A stretch of 64,000 bases of DNA from Maribacter algarum (ex Lu et al. 2025) (nom. illeg.). GTDB taxonomy: Bacteria; Bacteroidota; Bacteroidia; Flavobacteriales; Flavobacteriaceae. Both the position numbers and the translations under genes were made by a program. The notes beneath the pieces were generated by a model, which saw only the letters and a list, made by a program, of their open reading frames with translations, was not told the origin of the DNA and made no database searches. Below are positions 55,827-64,000 of the stretch, in pieces; positions within the stretch are counted from its first letter, which is position 1, and every line of letters starts with the position of its first letter. The DNA lies in the NCBI GenBank assembly GCA_947495915.1, contig CANMAW010000001.1:124001-188000 (forward strand), given 5' to 3'.

Positions 55827-56336
55827 TTAATGAATACGTTTTGCCTGCGTTGTAAATGACAAACCTTGTTGACCCATGGTAGAATTCATGACCCCTTCAA
55901 AAAGAGGTTCCGGACAATTTTGAGGTATTTTCCATTCAATTATAAAATTTGAACCTGTGCCACCTTCAACATCAACTTCATCAATAATAATTTCAGTAGT
56001 CTCCATCGGTGCTAAAAAAATAGGATAATCAAAATAGGTTCTTATAGCCTTACCATGAGTGTCGTAGTATTTTGTTTTCAAGAGATAAATGGTATCACGA
56101 TCACTTGTATTTCGCATACTAATCATTGCCGTTAAGTTGTGTTTTTTTTGCTCTGAGATACTATAAATCTGCGAATAAATTGATAAATACGACTTACCAT
56201 ATTCTAAGGAATCATTAACAGCCAAACTAACCTTTCTTTGCGACCAATTTGCATCGGCCGAAGAGCTCATTTTTTCCTTTTCAACACAGCTTATAAACAT
56301 AGTAGTTATAACTAAGCATAAAACAACATTCTTCAT
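55827..56336 (-). CDS. DUF3124 lipoprotein
   Basis: 169 residues. Lipoprotein signal MKNVVLCLVITTMFISC (Cys17). The mature part has SYLSIYSQIYSISEQKKHNLTAMISMRNTSDRDTIY and FIIEWKIPQNCPEPLFEGVMNST, matching DUF3124, a beta-sandwich of unknown function in Bacteroidota and other phyla. Confidence 0.8.
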   Translation of the reverse strand: MKNVVLCLVITTMFISCVEKEKMSSSADANWSQRKVSLAVNDSLEYGKSYLSIYSQIYSISEQKKHNLTAMISMRNTSDRDTIYLLKTKYYDTHGKAIRTYFDYPIFLAPMETTEIIIDEVDVEGGTGSNFIIEWKIPQNCPEPLFEGVMNSTMGQQGLSFTTQAKRIH

Positions 56337-56384
56337 TTTGATTCTATTTTATGAGGTATCAATGTTTAGGCCTGGGCTAGGGTG

Positions 56385-57005
56385 TTATTTTATCAAATTA
56401 AATGATATTTTAATACCTTCAATAACCATACTGGTACCAATTATCGCGATAATTAAACCCATAATCTTACCAATAACTGATATTACATTTTCACCAATAC
56501 TTCTAACAATAAAGTTACTCAATCTAAATACGAAATACGTTAAAACACACATTAGGCCAAAAATAAAAACAACAACTCCTATTTTTAAATAGCCCGCATT
56601 AGACACAAAATTCATTGCTGTCACAATGGTTCCGGGTCCGGCTAAAATTGGAATTGCCAGCGGAGACACTGCAATATTTTCATCAACATTGGTTTCTTTC
56701 AAATGTTTAACATTCGACTTTTTAGATTGCAGCATTTCAAAGCCAACAAAAAATATTAATATACCTCCAGCAATTTTAAACGCCGGAATTGTGATACCAA
56801 ATAAACCGAAGATGAATTTTCCTAAAACTACAAACACAGTAACAATAATGAAGGCAATTACCACCGCCCTCTTATTTATATTTTGCTTTGTTGATTCATC
56901 TGCCCCTTCAGTTAAAGATAAAAATATGGGTAAATTTGAAATGGGATTCATTATGGCAAAAAAACTAGTAAATACCGTAATTGCAAATGTTATTAAATGA
57001 TCCAT
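56385..57005 (-). CDS. MarC family membrane protein
   Basis: 206 residues, six membrane segments, ITVFTSFFAIMNPISNLPIFLSLTEG near 11-36 and SPLAIPILAGPGTIVTAMN near 112-130, the two halves of the MarC signature. Function is unsettled; members were once linked to drug resistance, an assignment later withdrawn. It overlaps the antiporter stop by one base. Confidence 0.9.
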   Translation of the reverse strand: MDHLITFAITVFTSFFAIMNPISNLPIFLSLTEGADESTKQNINKRAVVIAFIIVTVFVVLGKFIFGLFGITIPAFKIAGGILIFFVGFEMLQSKKSNVKHLKETNVDENIAVSPLAIPILAGPGTIVTAMNFVSNAGYLKIGVVVFIFGLMCVLTYFVFRLSNFIVRSIGENVISVIGKIMGLIIAIIGTSMVIEGIKISFNLIK

Positions 57006-58873
57006 TATTTTTTATTTAAAGCATACTTTATTTCCTGACTTTTCAACTCACTATTACCTATTTTAAGATCTTCTATCAATAGTTTTTCTTGTTGTTTTAT
57101 TTCTTCTCTTGCTCTAAAAATATACTCTTCTCCATCTTTAGGTGTAGTTGCGAGTCTTTTCAAGCTGTCAACATCTAATTGAATAAACTTTTCTGCTTGA
57201 CTAGCAGTAGCTTCTTTGTCGAAACCCATGAGGTTTAAAAGGTCACTCGCAAGTTTTACCGAAGTGTCTAGAGATTCTCGATAAATATGACCCACTCCAA
57301 TATTATGCAATTCATAGGCATCATATCTATTTTTGGCACGCACCATAAGTTTTATGTGGGGATATTTTGCCTTTATTTTTTTCACCATTAGCATCGCAGT
57401 ATCAGGATTGTCAATGGCTACAATTAAAAAATCAGCATTTTCAATTCCTGCAGATTCTAGTAAATCCATTCGCGTGGCGTCTCCATAGTACACCTCGAAT
57501 CCCATTTTCCTTAAAAAATCTACACGGTTTGAGTCCAAATCAAGTACCGTAGTGTTTACTCCATGTGCCCGAAGAAATCTACCTACGGTGCTTCCAAAAT
57601 GACCGAAACCCACTAAAATAACCTTATGTTCTTTTTTAATCTCGTCCATAGGCCTTTTGGTAGCTTCTTTCGTTCCTATTCGGGGTAACACAAGACGTTC
57701 ATTTAAAATACCAAAAATTGGTGTTAAGGTCATTGAAATTGCGGTTACAACAAGCAGTACATCAAGAATAGCTTGATCGAATATGTGGAGTTCGAATGCA
57801 AATGATAGTAATACGAATGCGAATTCTCCGATCTGTGCCAAACCAACTGCTAATAGCAAACGTTGGTCTATTTTCAATTTAAAAATTAGTCCCACAGCAA
57901 ACAAAACGATAGCTTTAACAAACATCACCCCAATCACCAAGCCCGTAATCATCATTGGATTTTCTCGAATAACAATAAAGTTAATCGAAGCTCCAACGGC
58001 CATAAAAAACACACCAAGCAATAAGCCTTTAAACGGGTCTAGTGTACTTTCAAGCTCATGTTTAAACTCACTTGTTGCTAGCACGAGACCACCAAGAAAA
58101 GCCCCTAATGCAGGACTAAGACCTACCAACTCCATCAAAAATGATATACCAAATACAATTAACAAAGCTGCCGCTACCAATAGTTCTCTAACCTGTGTAC
58201 CCGCCACTAATCGAAGCATAGGCACAATGATATATCGCCCAGCTAGTACTATCGATACGATGGATAACCCAATACCCAAAGCTTGGAAACCTAAGGGTAA
58301 GCCTTCGAGTAAATTCGTACTAACTTCGCCTTCTTGAGTAGTTGCAGTTTTCGAAACATTTGATAAAAGGGGTAGTACTGCTAACATTACTATAACAATA
58401 ATGTCTTGAAACAACAGCACAGAAAATGATGAGCCCCCATAACTGGTATTCATCATTCCCTTCTCTTTGATGGTTTGTAATGCGATTGCGGTTGAAGAGA
58501 GGGCTACAGCCATTGAAATAGTTAAGGCAGTTTTCCAATTTAAATCCATAAACATACATGCCGCATAGGTCAGTGCCATAGTACCAAGCACTTGAAGTCC
58601 GCCCATACCAAGCACGGTATTCTTCATCTTCCAAAAATTTTTGGGTTCTATTTCTAATCCTATTAAAAATAGCATCATTACTACCCCAAATTCAGCAAAA
58701 TGTAGAATATCATCACCTTCTTCACCTACGAAGCCAAGAATATATGGCCCAATAAGCATGCCTGCAAACAGGTAGCCTAAAACCGAGCTCAAGCCAAATT
58801 TCTTGGCAATAGGAACACAAAGTACGGCTCCTGCCAAAAAAACAATTGCTTCAAAAAGAATACTTCCGCTCAT
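57005..58873 (-). CDS. CPA2-family cation:proton antiporter with TrkA-N domain (Kef-type)
   Basis: 622 residues. Twelve or more membrane segments (about 5-380; LGYLFAGMLIGPYILGF, LFLIGLEIEPKNFW, ALSSTAIALQTIKEKG), then a cytosolic TrkA-N domain with Rossmann motif GFGHFG and VYYGDATRMDLLESAGI. It would exchange K+ or Na+ for H+ with NAD-linked gating, like KefB/KefC. Coupled with marC by a 1-bp overlap. Confidence 0.92.
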   Translation of the reverse strand: MSGSILFEAIVFLAGAVLCVPIAKKFGLSSVLGYLFAGMLIGPYILGFVGEEGDDILHFAEFGVVMMLFLIGLEIEPKNFWKMKNTVLGMGGLQVLGTMALTYAACMFMDLNWKTALTISMAVALSSTAIALQTIKEKGMMNTSYGGSSFSVLLFQDIIVIVMLAVLPLLSNVSKTATTQEGEVSTNLLEGLPLGFQALGIGLSIVSIVLAGRYIIVPMLRLVAGTQVRELLVAAALLIVFGISFLMELVGLSPALGAFLGGLVLATSEFKHELESTLDPFKGLLLGVFFMAVGASINFIVIRENPMMITGLVIGVMFVKAIVLFAVGLIFKLKIDQRLLLAVGLAQIGEFAFVLLSFAFELHIFDQAILDVLLVVTAISMTLTPIFGILNERLVLPRIGTKEATKRPMDEIKKEHKVILVGFGHFGSTVGRFLRAHGVNTTVLDLDSNRVDFLRKMGFEVYYGDATRMDLLESAGIENADFLIVAIDNPDTAMLMVKKIKAKYPHIKLMVRAKNRYDAYELHNIGVGHIYRESLDTSVKLASDLLNLMGFDKEATASQAEKFIQLDVDSLKRLATTPKDGEEYIFRAREEIKQQEKLLIEDLKIGNSELKSQEIKYALNKK

Positions 58874-58959
58874 ATTGCAAAGTACGTAAACTCAGGCTAT
58901 ATCGATATCTTAATTTTACAATTTCTTAGTGAACACATACTATTCGGATTTGCTGATTT

Positions 58960-59040
58960 TTAAGGAATTTGTTGAATAGCATCACAGTGCTCACAAATCT
59001 TTCCATTTTCATCAAATCTTAAATAAGTATATAATGATGT
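58960..59040 (-). pseudogene. Remnant of a SnoaL/NTF2-like protein
   Basis: On the minus strand the end of a frame reads RFDENGKICEHCDAIQQIP and then stop (58960-58962). This matches the usual C-terminal signature of SnoaL-like NTF2 proteins (RxxxGKIxEHWDxIQxIP), except a Cys in the Trp position. The frame has stops further upstream, so only a decayed 3' end remains. Boundaries are approximate. Confidence 0.5.
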
Positions 59041-59128
59041 AGAACATCATTGGTTGCTGTAAGCTCAACAACCTAATACCCGACCATTTTGTTTTAAAAT
59101 AGGTCTTTGTGTACAAATTAAGGCACAA

Positions 59129-59152
59129 AAAATCCCGTTTTCACGGGATTTT
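59129..59152 (-). terminator. Intrinsic terminator of csbD
   Basis: Perfect 10-bp stem AAAATCCCGT/ACGGGATTTT with a 4-nt loop, and on the minus strand a T run follows. It lies 19 bp downstream of the csbD stop. Confidence 0.88.
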
Positions 59153-59171
59153 ATATTATCGAAATGATTAC

Positions 59172-59372
59172 TTAGAATTTTAAACTATCTAAATATTCAT
59201 TTACTTTTTCTTTTGATTCTCCTGTTTTTTTCTGGATTCTACCAACTAATTCATCTTCTTTACCTTCTTGGTAGTCTAAATCATCATCGGTTAAGTCCCC
59301 CCATTTTTGCTTCAGCTTACCTTTAGCAATATTCCAGTTTCCTTTTAATTTATCTTCAATTGGACTTGACAT
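59172..59372 (-). CDS. CsbD-family stress protein
   Basis: 66 residues. [22 protein letters not shown] (about 10-31) and [18 protein letters not shown] are the CsbD signature. Small, abundant stress-induced protein, function unknown. It has a -7 box (59419-59426) upstream and a strong terminator downstream, so it is a single-gene unit. Confidence 0.93.
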   Translation of the reverse strand: MSSPIEDKLKGNWNIAKGKLKQKWGDLTDDDLDYQEGKEDELVGRIQKKTGESKEKVNEYLDSLKF

Positions 59373-59418
59373 GTGTTTTAATTTTTAAGTTATATAAACC
59401 CCTATTGGTTTACACTAA

Positions 59419-59426
59419 CAAATTTA
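59419..59426 (-). promoter_or_regulatory. Promoter -7 element for csbD
   Basis: TAAATTTG on the minus strand, matching TAnnTTTG, 47 bp upstream of the csbD start. No good -33 at standard spacing. Confidence 0.4.
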
Positions 59427-59495
59427 ATATCAAACACTTAATGACTTTGACGCATATGATTCAAAAATTGGTTCAAATACAATACCAGACGTTCG

Positions 59496-60293
59496 TTAAG
59501 CCTCAACCGCACTGATAGTATTACTAATATCAAGCAATTCTTTAATCTTAGCTTCACTGTACGCATTGGGGTGCGCTTGCGCGTATCCTCCTTTATCATT
59601 ATCAAAGTAAGATGCTGTTTTAGCTTTATTAGTCATGCTCAAATCATACAAAATATCGACCCCTTTTTCCGCCGGTGACCAATGTTGGCCATAGGCTTCA
59701 TGCGCCATTTTAGTATTTAACAAAGAACCTGGGTTTACCGCGACTACCAAAATATTAGATTCTTTTGCAGCTAAATCCAAACTCCACATTGTTAGTGCTA
59801 GTTTACTTTGTGCATATGCTTCATTGACGCCTATACTAGCTTTTCCTTCCAAAGCAGCTAATGATACCGGAGATTGCGCCGCAGAGCTCAAGTTTACAAT
59901 TCTTGGAGCATCTGCTTTTTTTAATAAAGGCAAAACTGCATTGGTAAATTGATATGGAGCTAGGTAATTTACAACCAAACGAATATCAATTCCTGAAGGA
60001 GTGCTATCAATCTTACTATTGAAAATACCAGCATTATTAACCAAAACATCAATTTTCGGCATTTTTTCCAAGACCTCAGCCGCCATTTTTTTTACATCGG
60101 ATAAATTAGAATAATCTGCTAAAAATCCGATTAGGTTTTCGTTTTTAGATTCCTTTTTTATTTGGGATAGCGTCGTATTTAACTTTGACTCACTTCTACC
60201 ATGAATAGCAATAAAATGCCCTTCTTTGGCTAAACGTAGCGCTAGTAATTTTCCTATGCCATCTGTACTTCCTGTTATTAATATATGTTTCAT
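59496..60293 (-). CDS. Short-chain dehydrogenase/reductase
   Basis: 265 residues, classical SDR. TGSTDGIG (7-14) NAD(P) motif, NNAG near 86-89, and YAQSK catalytic Tyr/Lys. Similar to retinol-dehydrogenase-type SDRs. Substrate unknown. Confidence 0.87.
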   Translation of the reverse strand: MKHILITGSTDGIGKLLALRLAKEGHFIAIHGRSESKLNTTLSQIKKESKNENLIGFLADYSNLSDVKKMAAEVLEKMPKIDVLVNNAGIFNSKIDSTPSGIDIRLVVNYLAPYQFTNAVLPLLKKADAPRIVNLSSAAQSPVSLAALEGKASIGVNEAYAQSKLALTMWSLDLAAKESNILVVAVNPGSLLNTKMAHEAYGQHWSPAEKGVDILYDLSMTNKAKTASYFDNDKGGYAQAHPNAYSEAKIKELLDISNTISAVEA

Positions 60294-60349
60294 TTTATAA
60301 GCTTTATCTATTGAGTTTTTATTTTTAATTATGGAATCTAGTTCAATTG

Positions 60350-61429
60350 TTACATTTGAGTATTTGCATATTCAGGTAACGGATCAGGAATTTCATATTT
60401 GTCATCATCGATCATTTCTCTAATATCAATTTCTATTGCTCTAGAAATAGTGGAAATTGGCACATCATTACCCATTCCTTCAAACGGATTTTCAGAAGTA
60501 TCTCCTACACGCTCCATAGCAAAAAATATCCACGAAATAATAATGGTAAAGGGAATAGATAACCACACAAAATGTTGGACTATAAATCCAAAAAACGCAT
60601 TGTGCACACCAGATGCAACCAAAGATTGTGCAGTTTCATCAAACTGGCGCATAAAGCCAAAAGGCATTATAAAAATGAAAATCCAAACAAAATAGGAGTT
60701 CAAAGTAGCAAATTGTCTGGGATATGGGAAATTTTTAATTCGTTCTGCTTTTCCTTGCAAGGTGAACAACTCACCAATTATATTTTGAAATTCTACGTGT
60801 CTGAAATTATCAATTAACCCTAATGAAACCAATTGTCTAATGTGTTTTGATTGAAAGTTTAAAACCGCAGTTTGCTTGTTTGTTTTAGAGAGTACCTTAG
60901 CTTTTTCATCCAAAGACAAATAACCTTCTAACTCATCAGATAACGAATTTTCAAATTCTAGAACCTTTATTTTTTTCATATGCTCTTGATCAGACTTATT
61001 TGTTTTAGCCGTTTCCCAACTCTTTTTTTGGCGCAAGGCATGTCTCAAGGAACTCATCCAAGCAACATGTCGTAAAACCATCGTTTTTCTTATCTGAAAT
61101 AGTTCAGCTTCTGTTTTAGGGTTATCGGTATTAATATTGGTTACAAAATCGTTAACCATCGTCGTAAACCAACGAGATGCATTCACTATGCCGCCATAAA
61201 TTTTTCTAGCTTCCCATTGTCTATCATAAGAGGCATTGTTTTTAAAACCAGTAATAAAAGCAAGTGCCGTACCAATAAGACCAATTGGTTGCCATGGTAA
61301 TGTCAGCCATTTAAAACCTGCTACTTCGTAAAGTAAAACAGGAATTAATGCCGTGATAAAAAAAATATAAATATACCTCCTTGTCCATTTTAGAACAGTT
61401 ACAATTGGATATTTAGGTTTGGTGTACAT
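60350..61429 (-). CDS. Bestrophin-type (RFP-TM) anion channel
   Basis: 359 residues, four membrane segments. ALAFITGFKNNASYDRQWEARKIYGG near 54-79 is the bestrophin core motif, and ISRAIEIDIREMIDD is typical of the C-terminus. Bacterial members form pentameric channels for anions or cations. 24 bp downstream of the dioxygenase gene, so possibly cotranscribed. Confidence 0.9.
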   Translation of the reverse strand: MYTKPKYPIVTVLKWTRRYIYIFFITALIPVLLYEVAGFKWLTLPWQPIGLIGTALAFITGFKNNASYDRQWEARKIYGGIVNASRWFTTMVNDFVTNINTDNPKTEAELFQIRKTMVLRHVAWMSSLRHALRQKKSWETAKTNKSDQEHMKKIKVLEFENSLSDELEGYLSLDEKAKVLSKTNKQTAVLNFQSKHIRQLVSLGLIDNFRHVEFQNIIGELFTLQGKAERIKNFPYPRQFATLNSYFVWIFIFIMPFGFMRQFDETAQSLVASGVHNAFFGFIVQHFVWLSIPFTIIISWIFFAMERVGDTSENPFEGMGNDVPISTISRAIEIDIREMIDDDKYEIPDPLPEYANTQM

Positions 61430-61453
61430 AGTTATATAGTTTATTATGGACTT

Positions 61454-62416
61454 TTAAAACGGTGCAACGGTATCTTTAGGACCATCAGGTAAACTCCAAC
61501 GTTGGCGAGCGGTAACGCTTTCCAAGGCAACATCTTTGATGGTGTCACTGCTACTATTTCCGTAACTACTAGTACTACCACGTGGTATTTGCATACGGTC
61601 TCCGTATAACCACACCACTAAATTACTACGTTGTCCGCTTTTAATAGGGTGTGTTGCGTGTGGCACATTACCTCTATGGATGATGGCTTTTCCTGGCTCA
61701 AAAATAGCTTGTACCGTTTTTCCTGAAGCTTTATCATAAAAATCGACTTCAGATCCTGTAAACTTTTCGTCAGGTAAGTTAATATTGATATTCAAGGTAG
61801 CGGCTGAAGCATCGGTATGTGCGTGTAAATCTTTGTCTTTATCTGGATTGTATTGTATTGAAAATCCAAAAGTCTGATTGTCATAACCGTAAGTTCCCAA
61901 TAACAAACGTGCTATCGGACGCATAAAACGGTCCATCATATCATTATAAAATGCCTGAAAATTAGGTGCAGCCAAATGCCCTTCAGAACGAGGATCTAGC
62001 ATCATTCCATATCGGTTTAACTGTATACCGTAAGGCGCACGTTTTGGTACTCTTGAGTTTGCAACAGCTTCTAAATAGTTGCGAAAATCCGCTAAGCGAT
62101 CTACATCAAAAAACTGTGCGACATAAACACCAGGTATAACTTCTTCCCATAAATCGGCAACAGCAGATTCTTTTTCCGGGTTTTCCCAAGCCTCTTTAAT
62201 AGCTTTGCGTAAACGCGGGTCAAGCAAAGTTTCGTCAGGAACTAGTAAATCGTCTTTGTTTTCTATTTCCCATTCTGCCCAAGCAGCTTCTAACAATTTA
62301 CGGTTTTCATTCCAAAATTGAGAAACAGATGGATCACGTCTTAATGATAATTCTCTTGATGGTACTTCTAGCGCACGAGCTTCCGCAAGTGCATTTGTAT
62401 GTTCTATTGTTTTCAT
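61454..62416 (-). CDS. 2OG-Fe(II) oxygenase
   Basis: 320 residues. The iron triad His200-x-Asp202 (LHAHTDASA) and His253 (NVPHATHP) and 2-oxoglutarate-binding Arg263 (GQRSNLVVW) are all present in the double-stranded beta-helix. The N-terminal ~100 residues are helical and not assigned. Substrate unknown. A TAATTTTG box (62466-62473, minus strand) lies 49 bp upstream. Confidence 0.85.
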   Translation of the reverse strand: MKTIEHTNALAEARALEVPSRELSLRRDPSVSQFWNENRKLLEAAWAEWEIENKDDLLVPDETLLDPRLRKAIKEAWENPEKESAVADLWEEVIPGVYVAQFFDVDRLADFRNYLEAVANSRVPKRAPYGIQLNRYGMMLDPRSEGHLAAPNFQAFYNDMMDRFMRPIARLLLGTYGYDNQTFGFSIQYNPDKDKDLHAHTDASAATLNININLPDEKFTGSEVDFYDKASGKTVQAIFEPGKAIIHRGNVPHATHPIKSGQRSNLVVWLYGDRMQIPRGSTSSYGNSSSDTIKDVALESVTARQRWSLPDGPKDTVAPF

Positions 62417-62465
62417 AATTATATGTTTTAAGTATAGCTATTGCTATTGTATTTTTTATCTATAA

Positions 62466-62473
62466 CAAAATTA
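62466..62473 (-). promoter_or_regulatory. Promoter -7 element for the dioxygenase-bestrophin pair
   Basis: TAATTTTG on the minus strand fits TAnnTTTG, 49 bp before the dioxygenase ATG. A -33 element at 19 bp was not found. Confidence 0.35.
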
Positions 62474-62619
62474 CGCACAACCGGCTGTTCTGCTTTAGTA
62501 GTAAAAATGGTAGTTTTAGTAAAAAACAAGGTTTAGATACCAAACCAATGCATACCCCTATTAGAACAAAGAGATGGTGGTATTATCTGGAAAAAAATAG
62601 AGGAAATTAAGGGATGCGG

Positions 62620-63348
62620 TTAGATATCTTTTTTATCCCAAAGATTATCCCCAATTATTTTAGGAACGACCTCTTTACGATAATTTCTGCTTAGTGGAAT
62701 TTTATGTACTCCTATTTGTAGTTCGTGTTGGGCTACCCCTTCAATTTTATCAATAGCGACTATATATGATTTGTGAACACGTATAAAAGCATCTTGACTT
62801 AACTTTTCTTGTACATTTTTCAAGAATAATAATGTAACGTATTTACGTTTAACAGTTTGTATGATCACGTAGTTTTGCATTGCTTGTACAAAAAGAATAT
62901 CATGGTGGTTAATTTTCTCATATTTACCATCGCACTTTATAAAAAAACAACCACTTTCCTCTTCTTTCAGCGAGGCTATTCCATTATTTATGAGTTGATA
63001 TTGGTGGCGGGCTTTTGTAATTGCGGTAAAGAAACGATTAAAGGAAATAGGCTTTAACAAATAGTCTAGCACATTAAGATTAAACCCATCAATGGCGTAA
63101 TTTGGAAATGCCGTAGTTAAAATGGTCATAGGCGCATTAGGATTAGATTTTAAATATTCTAGACCGTTCATAAGGGGCATTTGTACATCTAGAAAGAGTA
63201 AGTCTACATCAGATTTTTCTAATATCCGCGGTATATCTAAAGCAGACGTACCTGTGCCTACACAGGTTAGCATATCTATCTGGTCTATGTAGTTGGTTAT
63301 ACATTCCCTAGCCAGCGGCTCATCATCTATAACAATACATCGCATCAT
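62620..63348 (-). CDS. LytTR-type response regulator
   Basis: 242 residues. Receiver domain with phospho-acceptor Asp54 (LLFLDVQMPLMNGLEYL) and acidic DDE (8-10), then a LytTR DNA-binding domain (about 140-235, IRVHKSYIVAIDKIEGV, KIPLSRNYRKEVV). It regulates transcription on signals from the adjacent kinase. It overlaps the kinase gene by 4 bp. Confidence 0.94.
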   Translation of the reverse strand: MMRCIVIDDEPLARECITNYIDQIDMLTCVGTGTSALDIPRILEKSDVDLLFLDVQMPLMNGLEYLKSNPNAPMTILTTAFPNYAIDGFNLNVLDYLLKPISFNRFFTAITKARHQYQLINNGIASLKEEESGCFFIKCDGKYEKINHHDILFVQAMQNYVIIQTVKRKYVTLLFLKNVQEKLSQDAFIRVHKSYIVAIDKIEGVAQHELQIGVHKIPLSRNYRKEVVPKIIGDNLWDKKDI

Positions 63349-64000
63349 ACCGAAACCTTTTTTAAGGGTGCCCGAACAATATGGGCAAGTGTTAGTTCTA
63401 GCTTTACGGTGTGTACATCTTTACCTTTTTTAATAAGAAGCACATGCGCATTTTGATAAATTAAATCTAACCTACGCTTTACATTTTTGAGTCCTAATCC
63501 ACCATAATTTATTCCTTCCGGCAATTGATGGCAAACCTCGTAATTGGCACTATTACTCAGTTCAAAATTAAGCTGATTGTTTTCTATACCGATAGAAAGG
63601 TTAAGCCATTTTCGCAATTCTTTATCTTCTGAAATATGTTTAAAGGCATTTTCTATAAACGGAATTAATATAAATGGTGCAACGGTAGGAGTTTCAGCTG
63701 TTATTTTAGGAATCTTAATTTCAAGATCAAAATTATCATTCTGTCTTAAACTTTCCAATTCAATAAAACTTTCAATGTACGCAAGTTCGTTTCGTAGTGG
63801 TATTTGATTGCTATTGCATTCATACAATTGATAACGCATTAAACTGGAAAATTTCACCAACGATTCAGATGCCATTTCAGGATTCTTGTTGATCAACACA
63901 AAAATACTATTGATGGTATTGAAAAGGAAATGCGGGTTAAATTGTGACTTTAGAAATTTCAGTTCGGTTTCTAGCTTCTCTTTTTCCAATAGTTGCTGTC
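63345..64000 (-). CDS. LytS-type sensor histidine kinase (partial, 5' end outside window)
   Basis: The frame stays open at the window edge (QQLLEKEKLE..), so the N-terminus, likely with membrane segments, is missing. Visible: a His_kinase domain with the phosphorylated His in QFNPHFLFNTINSIFVLI, and an ATPase domain with PFILIPFIENAFKHI (N-box) and GGLGLKNVKRRLDLIY (G-box). It pairs with the LytTR response regulator immediately downstream. Confidence 0.92.
   Translation of the reverse strand, partial: QQLLEKEKLETELKFLKSQFNPHFLFNTINSIFVLINKNPEMASESLVKFSSLMRYQLYECNSNQIPLRNELAYIESFIELESLRQNDNFDLEIKIPKITAETPTVAPFILIPFIENAFKHISEDKELRKWLNLSIGIENNQLNFELSNSANYEVCHQLPEGINYGGLGLKNVKRRLDLIYQNAHVLLIKKGKDVHTVKLELTLAHIVRAPLKKVSV

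Larger units (their letters stand above)
58874..59171. other. 298-bp gap holding a decayed gene and a terminator
   Basis: Between the antiporter start and the csbD stop. It contains the SnoaL-like remnant and an intrinsic terminator (59129-59152) for csbD. Nothing else was recognised. Confidence 0.5.

Noticed and set aside
57783-58337. 184-residue plus-strand frame opposite the cation antiporter
   Set aside because: Low-complexity, Asn/Ser/Pro-rich shadow of a conserved membrane protein gene; no start signal or family.
59041-59122. Minus-strand stretch reading LICTQRPILKQNG that recalls an arsenate reductase tail
   Set aside because: Too short and runs into stops; similarity could be chance. 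Mentioned only as possible extra decay next to the SnoaL remnant.
1-64000. CRISPR arrays, tRNA, rRNA, insertion sequences and phage genes
   Set aside because: No regularly spaced repeats, transposase motifs, tRNA-like clover folds or integrases were noticed on either strand.

Overview
The window reads as chromosome of a flavobacterium (Bacteroidota, family Flavobacteriaceae, probably marine). The supports are low GC, dense genes with few Shine-Dalgarno sequences, several TAnnTTTG promoter -7 elements typical of the phylum, a flexirubin/aryl-polyene-type pigment operon, a short-chain-type L-threonine dehydrogenase, and many lipoproteins and PorT-like barrels. No rRNA, tRNA, CRISPR array, transposase or phage gene was seen.

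Region 1 (1-14996, + strand) is the 3' part of a flexirubin/aryl-polyene biosynthesis and export operon. It holds an ACP tail, a ketosynthase plus a chain-length-factor partner lacking the catalytic Cys, a NodB-type deacetylase, a LolA-like carrier, a lipoprotein, a beta-barrel, a hotdog dehydratase, a GT2-DUF2062 protein, a very large MMPL exporter fused to a PlsC-type acyltransferase, a CrtI-like flavoprotein, a JmjC-like cupin and a C45-type acyltransferase lipoprotein. Together these would build the polyene chain, modify it, esterify it and move it to the outer membrane.

Region 2 (14997-28284) is mixed housekeeping and accessory DNA: recQ, a short ssb, a secreted Asp-box (VPS10-like) protein with a pentapeptide-repeat partner, a small DUF6265/zinc-finger/secreted protein group, a CBS protein, an SDR, a TPR protein, a lipoprotein and L-threonine dehydrogenase.

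Region 3 (28267-34968, - strand) is a probable six-gene polyamine-linked operon: arginine decarboxylase, agmatinase, a deoxyhypusine-synthase homologue that keeps the catalytic Lys, a small acidic protein, a GNAT-nitrilase fusion and a retropepsin-like/RimK ATP-grasp fusion. The first three steps predict arginine to agmatine to putrescine to an aminobutylated product such as homospermidine. The last two suggest that an amine or peptide is conjugated or trimmed. This is the best candidate here for an undescribed system.

Region 4 (35417-54709) is a carbohydrate catabolic locus. A ten-gene minus-strand operon (xylose-isomerase-like TIM barrel, two Gfo/Idh/MocA dehydrogenases, Zn-alcohol dehydrogenase, epimerase, a fused pseudo-SGNH/PVC-dehydrogenase/cytochrome c lipoprotein, a lipoprotein RidA and a TRAP transporter) diverges from MFS, 3-epimerase-like and ThuA genes. 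A secreted DUF5060-type glycoside hydrolase follows. No SusC/SusD pair and no regulator lie in the locus, but two related 16-bp palindromes sit in the divergent promoter region.

Region 5 (54888-64000, - strand) holds a TesB thioesterase, a DUF3124 lipoprotein, MarC, a Kef-type cation:proton antiporter, a decayed SnoaL-like remnant, CsbD, an SDR, a bestrophin-type channel, a 2OG-Fe(II) dioxygenase and a LytTR response regulator with its histidine kinase, which runs off the window end.
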